This document shows, in pieces, positions 43,253 to 56,854 of a stretch of 64,000 bases of DNA. The notes beneath the pieces are model-generated. The model was given only the letters and a program-made list of their open reading frames with translations. It ran no database searches and was not told the DNA's origin. Location: positions 62,001 to 126,000 of the forward strand of contig JALDNG010000432.1 in the NCBI GenBank assembly GCA_024349245.1. The letters run 5' to 3'. The stretch is from Neodontobutis hainanensis (lineage: Eukaryota; Chordata; Actinopteri; Gobiiformes; Odontobutidae). The translations under genes were made by a program, and so were the position numbers. Position 1 is the first letter of the stretch; every line of letters starts with the position of its first letter.

Positions 43253-43650
43253 TGTGGTTGAAAAAATAAATATATTATTGTGGAATAAGTTTGAGAGAAA
43301 ACAACAGATGTATTTTTGTGATTTATTTAAGGAAAAAGGAAAAAAAGAATTCAGAGACATCTTTTGCAAAAGGAGGAATGAGCATACAAATCTGTCTGTG
43401 TACAGGGTTGCATGAACAGTCCCAATGTTAACTAGGCAGGCTTAGAATTTATACTGAAATCACAGCAGATAAGAAAAATGAAACACTGGCTCTCAGAGAG
43501 TGAGCCGTCTAACATGAATCAGCATTTGTCTCTGTATAAGACAATTGTATTAGTTTGAAAACAGTAGCACAGGTGGTGCACATATCATTCTGCTGCAGTC
43601 AAAGACAGCACAGAGCATGTGAAAGAGGAAAATATCATTTTCCCATTACA
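43253..43650 (-). repeat. ERV 5' LTR (copy 2)
   Basis: 398 bp; at every diagnostic position I compared it matches the 5' LTR of copy 1. The primer-binding site TGGTGTCAGAAGTGG lies at 43,233-43,247. Confidence 0.88.
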
Positions 43651-45634
43651 TCACTTTCAAGTCCTCAGTGTTTGAGTCCAAGTCCAAGTCAAGTCAAGTC
43701 TCTAGTCCTTGTGTCTGAGAATAAACGAGTCCAAGTTTGAGTCAGAGCCATAAAAAAGCAAGTCCAAGTCCAAGTCCAGGACTAGAGTACACAAACAGCA
43801 CAATGCTAACATTATTAAAAGTTATTGTATGAAGGTAAAACTTTTACCTGATGGCAGATTTTCCAGGTCAAACAACAGCAAATATGGAACATGCCTCAAG
43901 ACCAGCCGTTTTGAACAGCCCTGCCCCACTCCTGTATGCAGGCCATTAAAACAAAGTGGCTCTGGAAAGTAAAGAGTAGCCTATTTTACACAATATGCTT
44001 TCACAAAGCATTAGATGAACACGCTATTTAGACGGATTTTTTACATTTAAATTGATCTAAATGAATGATTTATCTTCAAGGCAGTGACGTGCATAAAGCG
44101 TTTGCTAACCTTATTATTATCTTTGATAACACTTGTCTGTTCATGCTAAGGTCTGCCAAAACGTGCATCTACATGACTGCATTATAACTCTAGCCGTCAT
44201 TTAAGACAGTTTAAAGAAATTTTACCTTTAAAAAAAGCTCTCCAGGTCCTAGAGACCCAAGAAGACAAGAGTCCTAAGCTACCGCAGCTGAGTCTTTAAA
44301 GCACTAAACTGGTATAAATCGATTATTGATGCTTTTAGCCTAAGCTAGCTTGACGTACGTGCGTCAGTGCCATGGAAACAGAAGGTCCGGTGGGGCTATA
44401 TAAGACGGCTCCAGTTAGAATTTTTCACTTCTCACTTGGCTTGTCCAGTGCGTTGCTGAACTGAGTTTCAGATTGACTTTTCCCAGAAAACCGAACGCTG
44501 CATACCACAGTATAATCTCTTGGCAAAAATAAACATATTTTAATATTTTGGTATTATCATATGTTTAAGGTTTGCCATATCCTGAGAAATGGCACATGCT
44601 TTTGACCTCCGGTCATCTTGGATTTCTTTTCTGAAGGTAAGATAACTGTTTAATCAAATAAGACTGCATTAGGATAGTATTTATAATATTTTCTGTCCAT
44701 ATAACGTGTTTGATGTGTATTATGATAACCGTTTGTGTGGAAGTAGCTACCAAAGCTAAAATGGAAAATTTAAGAAAAATATAGTTTTGTTATAAACTGA
44801 CATTTACTCCGATTTAAATATGTAGTAACGCTAAAAGTAGATTCAATCTGTAGTGAGTAATGCACACTTTAATTTCACCAGAGAATATGTCAGTAAATTA
44901 TTGAGTTTTAGTTTCAAATTTCACAAATGTTGCAGTGAAACTCTTGGATAAAAATGGCGCCGGAGTTAACGTTCTAAATTGGAATCCATTAAAAATGTTC
45001 ATCTCCATGGAGACAGTACTTGTCCGTGTTTAACTGTCAGTAGATGGCAGGTGCACACCTGTGTATGTGTTGAACACTAACAACAGGAAAGTTAGACCTA
45101 AAACTGCAAATGTTGTGTTACAGAGTCAATTTCAATCAATTTATTTTAAAAAGAAATAGATCAACTGTGGCATTGTTGCCTACTGCAGCCTACTGTACAA
45201 TGAAAGAGAAAACAAAATATAATCCAACAATCAGTCTATTTTGAATTTCACTTTCCACTTCCAAATAAAGTTAGTCACATATAACAGCTGCATTTTAATA
45301 AAAGTGTAACTTAGACAGTTTAAATGGTTGAAGTATAATAAGACAGACATGACAGTTGAAGTATTAAACCTGTGCTAATTAGTTTGTATGTTTCTGGTCT
45401 TTGATGTTTTAATAAAACAAAGACTATATTATTTTATTCTCCATTGAAGGTCTGGGTCCTGCCGGTTCTGCGGACAATCCTATTTACATCTTCTCGGACG
45501 AGGAAGACGTAGGTGAGTACGAGGCACTCCAACCAGCTGATGAAATATTAAACCTGTGCTAATTAGTTTGTATGTTTCTGGTCTTTGATGTTTTAATAAA
45601 ACAAAGACTATATTATTTTATTCTCCATTGAAGG

Positions 45635-46288
45635 TCTGGGTCCTGCCGGTTCTGCGGACAATCCTATCTATATCTCCTCGGACGAGGAAGAAGTAGGTGA
45701 GTACGAGGCACTCCAACCAGCTCATGAAGAGGAGGAGGAAGAAGGGTCTGTTTCTTTTTCCACCTCCTCCTCTTCACCTGAACCATCTGATGAAGAGGAG
45801 GAAGATTGGGAGGAAGATTGGGATGATGATTATGATGAAATAGACTCTGGTTACGAGAGCCTTTCTGATAATCAAGAGGATGATGAAGAGGAACAAGAAG
45901 ATGACCAGCAGTTTCCTCCGGAGGAGTTTTGGGATGGCTGGCGCCAGAGAGACCCTCCTGCTGAAGCTGAAGAACAGGTGAGTCGGCCCCTGGCTCCCGT
46001 TCTTCAGCAACCAGCAGAGAGTCCTCCGGCGTTCATCCCTCTCCAGAGCATGCTTGAACATGTTTTCCGTCCTCCAACTCCTCCTTCTTCCTCCTCGGCC
46101 CCAGCGGATCCACCAAACGGTTCTTGGATGAAGAGGACGCTGAGGTGCCTTCCTCCAAGAGGCCACGTTCGACCAGCCGAAGAAAGCACAGACGATCCTA
46201 CTCCATCGACCTCTGCTGGGACGTCCTTCCCAGTCGCTTTACTCGCTACTTCCACCCCCAACCGGACTCGACGACTCGGACTCGACTG
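45635..46288 (+). CDS. Acidic nuclear-type protein, main exon (copy 2)
   Basis: Same exon. The acidic region is open here through DSGYESLSDNQEDDEEEQED where copy 1 is shifted. One base is lost near 46,102 (in SSSSAP), and more near 46,170-46,280, so the C-terminal part with the nuclear signal is out of frame. Each copy is intact where the other is broken. Confidence 0.55.
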
Positions 46289-47085
46289 ACTTCATCTTTG
46301 ATTTGGCAACAACAACGCCAATATTTTACAGCTTAAACTAGAGCAGATTTTTAAATTAGTAGGGTGTGTCTGTGTGTGATTTAAAAAAACAAAAACAATA
46401 TTAGATAACGCAAGAAATGCTATGTGGGATTTTTATTAACATTGAAAACAGAAACAAATACAGTCAACCTACAAAAGAAGTGACTAAAGCTTGTACAAAA
46501 ACTAATCTGAGATTAGGATTTCCTCCAAAATGCGCCTTGTACTTGTTTTGACGTTTAAGTGAATATATGCTTTATTCCTCCCACACTGGAAGAACTGGTA
46601 CTGTATAAGACATAATTATTAGAGAGAGAGGGTTGTCCACCAACTGGAGGGTCGATGGTGCGAGCCGCCCTTCTCTGTTCTTGATATATTATTCCTAAAA
46701 TTTAAATAAAGTAAGGAATACTGTTACTGCCCAAAAGAGTCGAACATATTTAAAAGAGGACACAGGAGGCAAAACAGTTAATTTCAAAAATAGTTTTTAT
46801 TCATTTAGTTTTGGACTGTTAAGCTTTTGTTTTATCTTGATGTTTTTTTCTCTCTTTTATGTAAATAAAAAGAGAATCCAAAAACCCTCCTGTGCCCGAA
46901 AAAAATAAAACAGGAAAGTAACAAAAGAAAGGAGGACCTGGTGAGCCGGCCAAACAGAATATAGAAGCTGGTGCCAACTCCTCTACCACCCTACACAACA
47001 CAACCCCTCATTACTAACCTGAACAAAATAAAGAACGATAACTCAGACAGCCGGTCCCATCAGGCCAAACAAAAACAAGGCTAGG

Positions 47086-49232
47086 CTAACAAGGACTGCA
47101 GAGGCATGGAGCAAGCCGGCTGCGCAGCTCCATGCCTCTGCGCAGCGGAAGCAAGGCAACAGCAGAAAAATTCCTACAAAAACCCCTGTAAAAACCAACC
47201 ATGGCTAAGTAACGTCGAAGTTCAGTGCGACTAGTTGGAATAGGAAACGAGACAATACTCTCCACCTTGGCCTGCACCGGGCGCACACAACCACCACCAA
47301 CCACTTTACCTAAGTAAGTCACAGTTGCTTGGTCAAATACACACTTTAATAAGTTCACTGTTAAGTTTGCCTCTTGAAGACGACCCAATACCACCTGAAG
47401 GTGTTCAATATGCTCCACCCAGGAATCAAAACAAACTACCAAGTCGTCCCAGTAAGCCTCATAAAATGACAGACCCGACAGTATAATCCTCATCAACCGC
47501 TGGAATGTTGCCGGTGCATTTCGCATGCCAAACGACATAACATTGTATTGAAAAAAATCATCTGGGGTTACACAGGCTGAGACTTCTTTTGCACGCTCAG
47601 TGAGCGGCACCTGCCAGTAACCTTTCAACAGAACAGAACTTGGACACAAACGTAGCCCCACCCACTCGATCCACACAGTCCTCAATGCGAGGCAATGGAA
47701 AACAGTCCTGCTTCGTAACATTATTTACTTTCCTGTAGTCCGTGCAAAACGATCTTCACCATTAGATTTTAACGCAAGCAAAACAGGAGAGCTCCAAGGA
47801 CTATAACTGAACTCTGCAATACCATGAGCTACCATCTACTCAACCTGCCGCTTAAGACGGAACGTTTATCAGGACTGACTCGATAAGGGTGTTGTTTTAT
47901 CGGCACAGTGTCACCAACAACAATGTCATGCATTAATATTGTGGTCTTCGAAGGTACATCAGAAAACAATGACTTTGTCTCATTTAGCAAATCAATTAAA
48001 TTCTCACGCTGCAAATCAGGAAGGTGTGCCAAGTACGCAGGCAAATCCCTCAATACCTCAGAGTTTAGCAGTTTTCCATGAGTCAGCGCCTCAGACAGAA
48101 CCCCGCGTCCATCATCATCGTGCGTAACAGAGTTCTCACTGAACGGCGCCTCACCTGAAACTGTCTGTGTGACAAGACACGGAGCGGCCATTTCAGCACT
48201 GGACAGCGCCACGGTCCCGTTCAGCCGCCACAGTAACGTCAACAGGTGGGGACACGCACTCAACATAAGGCTTCGACATGTTAACATGGCACAAACGAGA
48301 CCTACGGCGTCTGTCAGGCGTGATTATAAGATAGTCCCGATCACTAATCTTTTCTGAATGGCATAGGGTCCACAATACCGAGCCTGTACACTTGAGCCAG
48401 GTATAGGTAACAAAATCAAGACTTTATCACCAGATTTAAACTCTCTGACTTTAGCTTTTCTGTCAGTCTCAGTTCGAAGTTACTCACAAAATCAAGCAGA
48501 TTTTGTTCTGACTTTTCGCATAACAACTGGTCTTTTAACAACTTCACAGAGCCACGGACAGTGTTTGCAAACACCAACTCCGACGGACTAAAACCCAGCG
48601 ACTCTTTAACCACCTCCCTTACAGCAAACATTTGTAAATGTACCCCCTCATCCCAGTCTTTCTCTAACTCCAGACAAAACGTACAAAGCATAGTCTTGAG
48701 CGTCTGATGAAAACGCTCCAGTGCGCCTTGACATTCAGGGTGATAAGCGCTAGAGTGGCAGTGCTGAATGTCAAGCTGTTTCAAGACTTGCGCAAACACC
48801 TTAGACATAAAGTTTGAGCCCTTGTCAGTTTGCACAACTCGAGGTGACCCAAACAAAGAAAAAAACTTGGTCAGCGCCTTCACAACAACAGGAGTAGTGA
48901 TTTTACGCACTGGAAAGACTTCTGAAAGCGAGTGGCTGCGCACATGACAGTTATTAGGAACTTATTTCCCAACTTAGTTCGAGGCAGCGGACCCACACAG
49001 TCCACCAGAACACTCTCAAAGGTTCACACACAACCAGTATCAGATACAGAGGAGGGAGGAATTGTCTGATTTGGTTTCCCAGATACTTGGCACCAATGAC
49101 AGGATTTAGTGTGACTCGTGACATCCCCTTCAGACCGGACCAAAAACAATGATGCAGAATGCGATTGTATGTCTTCTTAATGCCAAGATGACCAGCTAAT
49201 GGATTGTCGTGTGCCAGCTTTAAAATCTTCAC
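47086..49232 (-). mobile_element. Gmr1-like Gypsy fragment, integrase then RT (copy 2)
   Basis: Same fragment. The integrase zinc finger (49,232-48,954) and core (48,943-48,416) are longer open frames than in copy 1. A 211-codon frame (47,721-47,086) covers most of RT, including YWDDLVV. The order integrase-linker-RT is identical, with no space for a missing RNase H between them. Confidence 0.82.
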
Positions 49233-51832
49233 GCTTCAACAAATACTATGTAGGAATTAGGAGGAGCTCTAGAAACAAAACCAATTCAGCAAATCTTGTA
49301 GATAATGCTTTAAAAAGCTTTAAATCAGCAGGACTTTTACCCAGGAATTACTCTGACTATGGGTGTTGCCTAAATAAGTTAAATATAAGTTCCTAAGGGG
49401 CATGACCCAGGAGGTCGAGGGGTCGTGCACTAACTGGAGGGTTGTAATGTGACCCTCGCTCCTCTGGCTCATGTTGTATTCAGTAATCATATCCATTTAA
49501 AAATCAAAGCTCTAAATATTGTGCTGGAATTCCATTATAATTCAATTTGAACATAAAACAAAGTTAGTAAATCCTCTAAAGTACTGGATAAAGATTGTTT
49601 AAAACCAGAAAGTGGGGTTTGACTCAAGTAATTATTTTCTTTACATAATATTTTTAACATACTATTCTCAGTAACTCTCAGCTCTATGTTTGGCATCGTC
49701 GCCAGTATTTTACACTTTTATCTTTCTATTAATATTAGTGTGAGTGTATGTGTCAAGAAAAACAAACAACCAGAAAAACTAAACAAAATAGAAGCTAAAG
49801 CAAGGAAAGTGATGTAGTATTTCATCAAATTAACATTAAAAATAATAATTAAAAACAATACAGTTAATCTAGACGAGTTAATCTGAGAAACTAAACCTGA
49901 TGGTTCAGTTTTCCCAGGATTTCCTCCAAAACACGCCTTGCACTTGTTTAAAAGTTTAAATAAATATACACTTCATTCGTCCCACACTGGAGAACTGGTA
50001 CGGTATAAGGCAGGTCATGAGTAAAATTGTCCACCAACTGGAGGGTTGATGGTGCGATGCCCACTTCTCCGTTCATGATAAATGATTATGTCAGGAAGTA
50101 TTGTAATGCTACACAAGTGGGTAAAGACCGAGACAGTTCTTTCCAGAAGAGTTCTCTTGACTCCACTTAAACTGTGGAGAACATATTTAGAAAGAACTCT
50201 TAGTCCAAAGTAAATAGTGTAGTGAGAAGTGTAGCAATGGTTCAGGGGTAGAGTGGGTGATCTGTCAAAGATCACAACATGTCCCTCTCATGTTGTGTAA
50301 GTTAAGTTCTAAGTTATAGAGGCAGCAGTGTCAGGAGCTAGAGCAGATGGTCCACTAACTGAAGGGTGGCTGGTGCAATCCCCAGCTCTTCTCTTTATGT
50401 TTTTAAAGCCAAAGGTAAGAAATGTCTTTAGATTTCTATCAACAATGTTATTTATTTCTTTTTGACGTGAAGTCTCACTCCAGATTTGTCTTCTTTTCAC
50501 ATAAAAGTCTGTGACAGATAAAAGAAAGGTATCCAGTAAAATGAACAGCTCTGGATATAGTCACATTGTTATATTTTATACTGTCTAATGAATTATTTCT
50601 GTGGTTTTCTTTTTCTTCAGAGATGGCTGCTGGCCTCACAGGTGTAACCTGTCCCGGTAAGTCTTGATCTGTAAATAATAACTAACTGTTTAATTCATAT
50701 AAAAAATATTTTTTGACAAAAATACCTGCACTTTTAGCATCCAGAAACCGAGAAGAAGTCTAATCCTGCCAGAGTGTGACCTGTCCCCAACATGATCCAG
50801 TTCAGGAGAAGAGGATGAAAGCCAGAGTGCTAATCTCAAAAACAAGTGAGAAGGCCTTCTACCTCAAATCTATTATCTCAGCTGTTACACTGAAGAAACA
50901 GTTTTAACAGATGTCTTTTATTTTCTGCAGAAAATCTAAAAATGTATTTTCTGATGACATTCTTGTCTGCTAAAGTCAGAAGAACACAGTGGTAAGAAAA
51001 AATAAACTGTATTGTATTTTTTTTTGTGTGCTCCTGAAGCAACTTTCTGTCCATTAATAACTGTTTTGTTGTAGTTGCAAAGGAAGGCTGCAGGAATGGA
51101 AAAGGTCCCGTGAAGCCAGTGGAAGAAGCCCAGCCTACTTCACATCAAGACTAAAAAACACTGCATCATTGTCTCCACATGAGACAACAGCACAAAGAGC
51201 ATTTGATGAAGGGATGAAGGAAGAATGACTAGAAGACTAAAATGAAAATTGTTTCAGAATTAAATAAATTACATTAATTTTCAAGTACAAACATTTTGAA
51301 TTTATTTATAAAATCATAAGAATTTATTTATTTAACGATCATTACTGACAGAACCACACAAACCTTTCTGCACAAAGAAGCCTATTTCAGAAACACTTGT
51401 ATGTCTTGCTTCACAGTATCCATATTATATAGAAAGTTAATTCAAAATACTTTACACATTTTATAAAATGCATCAATACACCCAAACTAAAAAGCTAAAC
51501 AGTCATCAGAACATTTGGAGAGTGATGCAAAATTGATGTTGATTACTATCTTCTGGAAATAAAAGAAAATGTGTTCAAAGTTCACCAAAAGTTTCTGTGT
51601 TAGATTCTTGGGAAAGTATAAATACTGCTAGAAAAAGCTATTTTAACAGGACATAAACTGAATAAGATTTATAGGTAATTATGTGGTTCCGGGCATATAA
51701 ATACAATAAAACAATGTACATTATTTTGTTTCAAAAATTAAAGAGTAAATTGTAAGTATACCAGTACTAATTGAGGAGAAAATCAACACTGACCTATACT
51801 ATTTAGTAGATTGTGTTGGTTTCTTTGAGTCT

Positions 51833-53024
51833 TTATTCTTTATTCTTTTTCTTCTTCCTCACTTTCTTGCTTTTGGGTTTGACCTCTGGCAGCTTGGGGT
51901 TCAAAGATGGCCCAGACCTGGTCCGGTCAGAAGTCTGGCTCATCTCAGGATCCGAGCAAACACCCTGGACAGAGAGGGACTTTGCCCGGGTGGAGAGGAG
52001 CGAACCATCCAGCAGGTCAGGCTGGGAGAAGGACCTCATGGCTGGTGAACTGCTGGGTCTGTAATGTGTGCTACTTCCTAACATGGGGAGGTGGATGTGT
52101 TCATTTCTGATGTAACGGCTGCTGTAGGACATGACAACATGTTGCCAGGAACTCAGAGGGGTGGCAGAGAAGGGGTGGGCCCCGGAGTCCTCTTTGGCTC
52201 TTGGAGACATGTCCACAGAGCCATGTGGCGTGACTGCCTCCACGGCCGTCTGAAAGGTTTTAAGGATACGGTCGCGTTTCTGTTTTTCCTTCTTCTGCCG
52301 GGATTCCACCTTCTTCAGATGGCGTCGGTGATTCCTCATCATCTGTTTTCCTGTATCTGCTAGTCCCCTGCAGGAATAAAAATGTCCCATTGATGGCATC
52401 AGTAACATGTCACTGATGTCTCTAGAAGTCATTCAAAATATGACTCACCTGTAATCTACCATTCCTGTCCTGTCACGGTCAAGTCTCTGAATCAGCTCCT
52501 CTCTCTGGTACTGATCCTAAAGTAGTGTTGATCGCTATTAACAAAAACAAGTTTTAAAGACACATTTTGGCATGCTTTTAATTACTGTAATAAATGTCTA
52601 TGACTAGTGCTGTTGACTAAAGATTAAGAAACACATAAATAAAATATCATAAAATAATTTTTAAAGGCAAAAAAAAAAAATCACAAACCTGCACTTCTTT
52701 CTGAACTCACAACTGGATCTCGCATGGTGCCATCTTTGTCAATATTTTGAAAGAAATCCCAAAGTCGCAGTTTGCGCCATCTAAATAATCCTTTAAAAAT
52801 TCAGAGAGGACATAGTATATTAACACCAACAACAATGTATAAACAAGAACAGATCTAAGGTAACGATAGTGTATGACAAAACGGACCTGGAGGACTTTCA
52901 TTGGATCAACAGGTTTTGGGGACTTCTTGGCAATAAAGCCTCTCACCCCACCATACTGAACATCCAGACTGGGCTGACATGTCGGCTCCAACAGATGCAC
53001 AAAGCTCTCATTTACCAGAACGCT
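51833..53024 (-). CDS. EF-hand domain gene, four 3' exons (copy 2)
   Basis: Exons at 52,887-53,024; 52,689-52,790; 52,449-52,516; and a terminal exon 51,833-52,367, which is fully open for about 178 codons. The second exon reads MRDPVVSSERSAG at its end, where copy 1 has an extra shift. The intact terminal exon shows that the Ser/Pro-rich tail (YRPSSSPAMRSFSQPDLLDG, then the Lys-rich end) belongs to one protein. No 5' exons are found in this copy either. Confidence 0.72.
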
Positions 53025-54383
53025 CTGATTGTTACACATAACAGTTTTTCTATTATAATTATGACACTACACATGGAACATTGATGCTCTTTAAGTTTCA
53101 CTCACACAAATGTTCATTTCCCTTTTGTACCTGGAACCAACAGCCTTCAAGGATTACAGATTTACACATTTGACTCTTTACCGACCCTTTTCAGATCCTT
53201 ACAACTGTTTATTCAGACTGAGGAAAACCGAAGGAGATTTGATTAGCAATTCTTTGCTAATCAGCCCCAGATGTTCCCCGATGTGTGTTAAGAGACAGCA
53301 ACAAGGAGTAAACCTTATTAACAACTTTGTTTTTCACCACTTCAAAGGACAATGTAGGTGCTATCTTTCCAGAGACCAGACGGACTAGCGCCAAAGTTGA
53401 CACAGTAATCTTTTGATATAAAGCGTCAATTGATAAGACTCCTCAACTCAATAAGAATGTCTTTGATGTATTCCTCTAGAATGATCGAACACTGCCCTCT
53501 TTTGGTTAAGCAGAGTAACGACTCTGATTCGAATTTGAAGACCATCTTCATGTTTTGTGCATTAAAAGTGTGCTTTAAAGTCTATCGTAGTTAATGTGTA
53601 CTCTTCATATTGTTCCTTACAAGATCTTGAGTGATAACGATATAAAAGACTTCTTTCTTCATCACCTTTACAGCTGTCTGTGTAATAAAATGAATTATTC
53701 TATGCTTTCAGGTCACGCATGGAATGTATGAATAATGCGCATGTGTTTGGTATTAACAAAATCGTAAAAACATTTCCTATGCCTTTATGCTACAATGCAA
53801 AAGCAATATGGTTTTTAAATGTGTTTAATTTCTGTTATTTGGTGGAGCAGAGAAGTTTATTCCCAAATGCTAAACTTTAGTAAAACCTCCCCTTTTACCA
53901 AACCACGTGAAACATGCCTCTTTTCGGTCAGTACAAAAAGTAGTGCGCTGGAAATCTAGCTCTGCTTCTTGTTATCTCGCCTCTTCTACTTGGTCGCTCT
54001 TCTCGCCTCGTCTCGTGTCTTCTTCTCTTAAGCTTGTTTCTACGCTCTTGCGCACCTTCTTAAATCTCCGCTATTTAATTTACTTTCGTACCTTTCAAGC
54101 TTCTAGCCCGCAGCACAAACCGTGCAAACGTGAATTTTCATCTTTTAAAGACTCAACGCATTGATTTTGTTTTGAAAAACTTTCCTGCTGGACAACGTCA
54201 TTGTTAAACTTGTATAATCTTCAATAAAACCCCCAAAAGACATTAAAGGTTTCTTTGTTTTTATTAAGAAATGTTCGAAAACTAGGAAGAATTTGCTTCC
54301 TTTAGATTGAGATTTATTAACATAATTAGTTCCCAGAACTATGAATCTGGGTGGTGCCCCCTAACGAGAGAATATTCAGCAGA

Positions 54384-55500
54384 GCCGAGATCCCAAACTG
54401 GCAGATGGCTTGCCAGTTCACCAGCCACAACCACCAGAGGGCGCATTTATGGTTTTCCACTTTTAAAAGTGACAGACCACTTTTGATGGTTTATGATGAC
54501 TGACGGCCATGGTTCTAGCCTCTCGAAAACAGTCCGGCCGTCCGGCCACTTTTATTAAAACGGCTGCTCGGACTTTGGCCACGTATCCTAATGTATATGC
54601 GACTTTACTCAACAGGTCAGAGAAAAATAGAATATATTTATATTATTAAAAATGCACACACATAATTGAAATAGAAAAGGCGTTTTGACAGCTGTTATGA
54701 TCAAAGCCGTAAATCGTTAATTATGTGCTCATCTATACAAACTATGTGTTTGGTACATTACTGTTAGCCTAGCCACTTAGCCAGACTATGAATCGAGCTC
54801 AGAGTGATTTTTGGACTTAGAACGCAAATGACCACCAATTATTTGTTCTTCATGTTAATATAGTAATTTGAAGGTTTTATACAATGTGCTATTCACGTTT
54901 AGGAGAAATAAAGAAGCGAAAAACATGATTCTATTGTGGTCTCTTTTAATGCCACCTCCTTTTGATGCAGTTTTAATCAGAGGTCAGGTCACTTTCTGAA
55001 AGACAATATTTAAATACAATGGCTTCTTATAGTTTATTCTTATAAGTATGCAGTTTTATAATATAAATCTTTTAAATGGCATAGTATTTACACACATTGT
55101 GCTCTACTTGGTTCAAACACTACTTTATATTCACCAAAGAGGGCGACAAAGACTTTATTTACTCCATGTATCAATGGTGTATGGGCTGTAGTCTGCAGAC
55201 AGATCCCTTGACAAATTGGTCGTTTTGACAAAGCCAGTGCCTTAGGTTTAGATTTAAATATCTTAGACTGTTAAAAAATTATTACAAACTCCTCGCTGGT
55301 AAAAACTTTGATAATTTAACTGATCTAAAGTAATACACCATAACATATTTCCAACAATTTGCAGCTAAACAAAAAAGGTGTTTTAAAAAAAGGTGTTTTA
55401 AAAGTGGAAAACCACTTTTAAAAGTGGCAAGCCATAAATGCGCCCTCTGGTGGTTGTGGCTGGTGAACTGGCAAGCCATTTGCCAGTTTGGGATCTCGGC
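54384..55500. mobile_element. Non-autonomous inverted-repeat element (copy 2)
   Basis: Same element with the same inverted ends and internal hairpins; differs by small indels only. Confidence 0.7.
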
Positions 55501-55588
55501 GTCTCTCAAAATATTTTGACATCAAAATATTAATTTATTAATTTACATAATTTATATTCATATTGATTATTAATTAATAGATATTCAC

Positions 55589-55970
55589 TGTAGGAGCCAG
55601 AATGGTATATATTATTCGTCTACAGATTGCTTTTGTCTGGTTGCCAGGGTGAGGTGTGGGTCATGTGGGTGTAGGCGGTGACAGCTCTTGGTTTCAAAGG
55701 TGGCACTCACTGTCACTCAGGTATAGGAGGAGAGAGGGAAGCGGGGTAGCCGTAGTATTTGTTGACTGCAAGCGTTTGCTAAACGCGTTCACAATCTGAA
55801 GTATTTTAACTGTGTACATGTGCCAACTGAGCAGTCAATTAAATAAACCGTACAAGCATCCATTCTGGGACTCGGTGTCAATGTGTTTAAGCCGCAGCTC
55901 GTCACGCAATATACAGGACCCGTACTCGGCCTCTCCAAGCGACGAAGGAAACTAAGGAGTCGCTGCTACA
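55589..55970 (+). mobile_element. Solo LTR (copy 2)
   Basis: 382 bp with the same TG...CA ends and TTCAC duplications at 55,584-55,588 and 55,971-55,975. Confidence 0.75.
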
Positions 55971-56022
55971 TTCACTACACCTTATACACACTGAGGAAAC
56001 GCTGTAAAGTAAAAGTACTTAC

Positions 56023-56611
56023 TTTAAATGCCATCACGGCTTCTGGTCGCTAGAAGTACCTCAGGACAAAGATGGCTTCGCAGCAGTACCGGAACATCAT
56101 CATTTGGTCTTCTTCCAAATGCTGCTGGTCCTGGAGCTTCCTGTGGATGCCCAGCATGCCTCTGATACTGAGGACTCTCTGGCAGTCTTGGAGAGTCGGC
56201 TGAACAGGCCTAGAATGATTAGATGAAAAACAAAAAAACAAATAAGCCATTGTTCCAATATTAAATTTAATGACTCTGCATTAAATGAAAAGTAACTAGT
56301 ACTAGTGGATAACAAATCACTTGCAGCGCCTGGTGGTCAGTGATGGGATTCAGCCTGTGCGTCCTGTGCAGCCTCAGGGTCATTCAGGATCAAAAAATGT
56401 CTTTCACGCAGGTCTTCCAGAAGAGCCTTTCTGGATGCCTCATCGGGTAGCGCTTGACCATGGCATTGTAGTCCCAGGTTCTGCCTCGAAGGGTCCAGGC
56501 CTTCGTGGACTTTTTGGCTCTCTCCACCTCTGCTTTCCTCTCCTCATCAGTCTGGTTCTTCATGCAGAGCATCAACACGTGGTTAGGCAGCATCTCCTGT
56601 GGCTTGAAACA
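56023..56611 (-). pseudogene. Second, broken exon set of the recombinase-like gene (copy 2)
   Basis: Exon 1-like 56,337-56,611 and exon 4-like 56,023-56,209. Exon 4-like is intact across FRYCCEAIFVLRYF, where copy 1 loses a base, but ends in the same stop. The missing middle exons are missing here too. Confidence 0.65.
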
Positions 56612-56854
56612 CTGCAAAGGAAAGGAAATGATGCGGCGATCCTTGTTGTTGCAACAAACAACAAACAAATAACCAATGCCTGTAATACACACAAACATAG
56701 AGTCCATTGAAATACTAATGAGTTGGGTCACTGCTACTTAAGTTGATTTATACACAGAAACACAAAGTAAATGTAATGTGGATAATTGGCCGTCCATCCT
56801 TTATGACTTTAGCCATCTTCACTGCAGTTGGGTCAAGTTTTGAGCATTTTGCTG

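Larger units (their letters stand above)
37534..43650 (-). mobile_element. Endogenous retrovirus (copy 2), gag-deleted
   Basis: Same provirus with the same TCAC target duplication (37,530-37,533 and 43,651-43,654) and the same gag/pro/RT deletion. The 3' LTR is 391 bp because of a 7-bp loss in an A/G-rich run. Env is broken by more frameshifts than in copy 1. Confidence 0.9.
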